NCBI GenBank assembly: GCA_002502295.1
Contig: DANX01000064.1
Coordinates: 2,558-10,288 of the forward strand
Source: Euryarchaeota archaeon UBA561
GTDB taxonomy: Archaea; Thermoplasmatota; Poseidoniia; Poseidoniales; Poseidoniaceae
Reading direction: 5' to 3'
Length of the DNA: 7,731 nt
The notes under the pieces are model-generated. The model ran no database searches. It was given only the letters and a program-made list of their open reading frames with translations, and was not told the origin of the DNA. Shown piece by piece: positions 6,016 through 7,731 of this stretch. The translations under genes were made by a program, and so were the position numbers. Every line of letters begins with the position of its first letter. Position 1 is the first letter of the stretch.

Positions 6016-6255
6016 ACCGTCATCTTCGCCAAGGAGTTTGGCCATTTCCTCAAGAGCATCTTCATCAGGTTCGTCAAATTGTTGAGGATTTCGTGCTCCG
6101 CCGCCCATTTCATCTTCGCCGGCAACTTTCGGGGCAGACGATTCGAGCATCGTTGAGCGGTTTTCTCGGGCACGCTGCGCAATGAACCAAACCATGCCGA
6201 GAAGAGTAATTCCCATCACAGCGTAAGCGATGTTCTTTGTTGTGTCCGGTTCCAT
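5998..6255 (-). CDS. Small single-pass membrane protein with acidic C-terminal tail
   Basis: This 85-residue protein belongs to no family I recognise. A short N-terminus (MEPDTTKN) leads into one membrane helix at about 9-27 (IAYAVMGITLLGMVWFIAQ), followed at once by basic residues (RARENR), which puts the C-terminal part in the cytoplasm by the positive-inside rule. The remaining 55 or so residues are polar and strongly acidic, ending EEMAKLLGEDDGSDDEA. The ATG at 6255 is preferred: it comes seven bases after the tiaS stop, with GGTGTGA overlapping the end of tiaS as a plausible ribosome-binding site, and the longer frame to 6360 would run through the tiaS coding sequence. It is thus the last gene of the HAD-tiaS operon, and its 3' end overlaps the convergent RecA/RadB-like gene by 18 bp. 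Confidence 0.7.
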   Translation of the reverse strand: MEPDTTKNIAYAVMGITLLGMVWFIAQRARENRSTMLESSAPKVAGEDEMGGGARNPQQFDEPDEDALEEMAKLLGEDDGSDDEA

Positions 6256-6262
6256 AACCCGT

Positions 6263-7501
6263 TCACACCGCACCTTGTTCTTCATGGTTTGGGACACGTT
6301 GCCTTTTTTGTTCAGCATCCTCCCATCGTAGCGGACGAGCGAGATGGCGACGGGCATCAATGGGTGGCTCGACCCATGCTGTGAAGGGTGGGGTCCCCTG
6401 AATATCTACCCATTCATCAGCCTCACGCCGTTTGCATTTCGGGCACCTCACACCTTGGCCCGCACCCATGCTTTTCATTCGGACATGACACTCCGAACAG
6501 AGCGGTCGCAAGCGTTTCCTTGGAACCGATGACACGAGTTTGAGCCGTTCAGCGTGAACCATACCGTCCGGGTCAAGAAGACCAGCAACCAGAATTTCAT
6601 CCCCCGGTTTTAGCCACCGAGCGAGCGCATTTACAGGTCCTCCCTCTGCATAACTGAGGACAAGAGGGCCGTCGGTGGAAATTCTCGCATGCTTCCGGTG
6701 AGGTTCAACAACAAGGTCAGTCACGGTCAAATGCCAATCCTTGCCAAGGTGATCGCCGCTGGCTTGATTTGTCTGAAACACCGACCATTCCCGAACGGCT
6801 TCAGTAGCTTCACTATCAACCAACAGCGCACACGCACGCTCGGCTGCATGCCGGGACGTCGCACGAACACCAAACAACACCGGAGAGCGACCTCTCGGTG
6901 CGATGAGCGTTGTACCTCGGCGAGGGTCCCGGGAGAACACGATTTCTGGCCATGAATCAATGACGGAGACGGCACCTTCGTCCACGGTTCGAAGGCCTTT
7001 GGCATCATCCATCCTCCACGAGATGGCTTCCCATGTGCAGACCTCACCGGGCCAGGCAACTGCTGCCGTTGCCCCAATCCGTCCATGGCCCCCCCATGAG
7101 CGAACTGACGGGGGCAATTCCTCCAAACCAACCTCTTGCCGAACGGCCGAGAAGTAGAATGCAGATGATGGTTGATGATCAAACCAAACCATTCCGGGGC
7201 TGGCAGGTGATTGTTCGCGAGCCGAAATCTCCGAGGTCGAGACGCTTCCTCCCAACGGAGCGATGTGTTCGGCCCACCACGCGTCCAAATGCTCAAGCAA
7301 CTCGGCGATATCTTCCGAGTGAAGTTCCACACCCATGGCTGCGTTCCCCCGAGTTCGACGTTGGGCAAACGGCCACAATCGAACCAAGCGTGGAACACCA
7401 ACCGTCGTCGTTTCAGGCAGACCGTTCAACAACTGTTGGAAGACGTCGGTCGTGCAGCCTCCATCAAGCGAGTCGGTATCGTCAAGCCCCAACCAACCCA
7501 T
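6263..7501 (-). CDS. tiaS: tRNA(Ile2) 2-agmatinylcytidine synthetase
   Basis: TiaS attaches agmatine, using ATP, to C34 in the anticodon of archaeal tRNA-Ile2, giving agmatidine, so that the CAU anticodon reads AUA instead of AUG. The 412-residue protein has all expected parts. The N-terminal kinase-like catalytic domain opens with GLDDTDSLDGGCTT (5-18), whose aspartates bind metal and ATP. RGN follows at 51-53. The ferredoxin-like region ends in VFQTNQASGDH (241-251). An OB-fold lies at about 257-325. A four-cysteine zinc ribbon comes next (C335, C338, C353, C356), and the C-terminus carries the family's WVEPPIDARRHLARPL. Length is normal. The ATG at 7501 follows AGGTGAT at 7505-7511. The gene follows the HAD phosphatase gene by 8 bp and precedes the 84-85-residue membrane protein gene by 7 bp. 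It implies a tRNA-Ile2 elsewhere in the genome. Confidence 0.96.
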   Translation of the reverse strand: MGWLGLDDTDSLDGGCTTDVFQQLLNGLPETTTVGVPRLVRLWPFAQRRTRGNAAMGVELHSEDIAELLEHLDAWWAEHIAPLGGSVSTSEISAREQSPASPGMVWFDHQPSSAFYFSAVRQEVGLEELPPSVRSWGGHGRIGATAAVAWPGEVCTWEAISWRMDDAKGLRTVDEGAVSVIDSWPEIVFSRDPRRGTTLIAPRGRSPVLFGVRATSRHAAERACALLVDSEATEAVREWSVFQTNQASGDHLGKDWHLTVTDLVVEPHRKHARISTDGPLVLSYAEGGPVNALARWLKPGDEILVAGLLDPDGMVHAERLKLVSSVPRKRLRPLCSECHVRMKSMGAGQGVRCPKCKRREADEWVDIQGTPPFTAWVEPPIDARRHLARPLRWEDAEQKRQRVPNHEEQGAV

Positions 7502-7504
7502 TGC

Positions 7505-7511
7505 ATCACCT
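7505..7511 (-). promoter_or_regulatory. Ribosome binding site of tiaS (AGGTGAT), overlapping the stop of the HAD gene
   Basis: AGGTGAT sits three bases before the tiaS ATG and shares two bases with the TAG stop of the upstream gene, which points to one transcript and coupled translation. The same heptamer precedes rrp41. Confidence 0.6.
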
Positions 7512-7731
7512 ACGGTTGAAACATCTCTCCAGAATCGTCATCGTTCATCCAACCATCGTTGATTGAAATCAAACCAAGCGCGGCGGGAACACGGTACAAG
7601 CGAGCCCCATATGCCCAACCTGCACCCATGTCTGAACCTCGATCACCCACCATCAAATCCTTTGGGTGAAGTGCCGTAGGTTTTGGACCCCACCAGTTGA
7701 CCTGGGGTTCGATGACAGGGTGGTTAACTGG
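7510..7731 (-). CDS. HAD-superfamily phosphatase, C-terminal part (cut by window edge)
   Basis: Only the last 73 residues are in the window; the nucleophile motif DxD and the start are beyond the right edge. Residues at the left of the fragment include GPKP, fitting HAD motif III with its conserved lysine, and about ten residues later LMVGDRGSDMGAGWAYGARLYRV, which fits motif IV (GDxxxD) followed by the usual glycine-rich helix and strand. This pattern is closest to HAD-IIIA phosphatases such as the histidinol-phosphate or heptose-bisphosphate phosphatase type, but the substrate cannot be read from this part. The tail after the domain is acidic (WMNDDDSGEMFQP). Its stop overlaps the tiaS ribosome-binding site, so it is probably in one operon with tiaS. 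Confidence 0.8.
   Translation of the reverse strand, partial: PVNHPVIEPQVNWWGPKPTALHPKDLMVGDRGSDMGAGWAYGARLYRVPAALGLISINDGWMNDDDSGEMFQP

Noticed and set aside
6256..6360. Longer N-terminus for the acidic-tail membrane protein starting at 6360
   Set aside because: The added part lies within the tiaS coding end; the ATG at 6255 follows the tiaS stop directly and begins just before the membrane helix.
6727..7401. Minus-strand open frame of 224 codons inside tiaS
   Set aside because: It is a shifted-frame shadow of tiaS, which has all its motifs in the other frame.
7033..7566. Plus-strand open frame of 177 codons
   Set aside because: Antisense to tiaS and the HAD gene, with low-complexity Arg/Pro/Ser-rich translation typical of a shadow.
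1..7731. CRISPR array, tRNA or rRNA gene, transposon or defence system
   Set aside because: I saw no regular direct repeats, cloverleaf, inverted terminal repeats or transposase/defence motifs on either strand.

Overview
The window looks like a piece of an archaeal chromosome, most likely from a euryarchaeote. The evidence is gene content: a 20S proteasome alpha subunit, SBDS, exosome subunits Rrp4 and Rrp41, a diphthamide synthetase (Dph6), and TiaS, the archaea-specific enzyme that makes agmatidine in tRNA-Ile2. Moderate GC, tight packing and many small lineage-type membrane proteins would suit a marine Thermoplasmatota-like lineage such as Marine Group II (Poseidoniales), but that placement is a guess from style and was not tested by phylogeny.

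Layout from left to right. Positions 1-2414 are a minus-strand operon read right to left: psmA, SBDS, rrp4, rrp41 (cut by the window edge). This is the core of the conserved archaeal proteasome-exosome cluster, joining protein turnover, ribosome maturation and RNA 3'-end processing. A 152-bp divergent gap (2415-2566) separates psmA from dph6 on the plus strand. dph6 runs tail-to-tail into purB (adenylosuccinate lyase, minus), overlapping it by 7 bp. To the right of purB lie two minus-strand genes of unknown function that encode small membrane proteins: a four-helix protein of 153 residues and a tail-anchored protein of 94 residues. The second starts only 12 bp from a divergent plus-strand gene for a RecA/RadB-like protein whose P-loop has lost its lysine. 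That gene converges, with an 18-bp overlap, on the end of a second minus-strand operon: a HAD-family phosphatase (partial at the right edge), tiaS, and an 84-residue single-pass membrane protein with an acidic tail.

The recognised genes are mostly housekeeping functions of the information-processing kind: RNA degradation, ribosome maturation, EF-2 modification, tRNA wobble modification and proteolysis, plus one purine biosynthesis step. I see no mobile element, CRISPR array, RNA gene or defence system. The least explained parts are the degenerate RecA/RadB-like protein and the three small membrane proteins around it.
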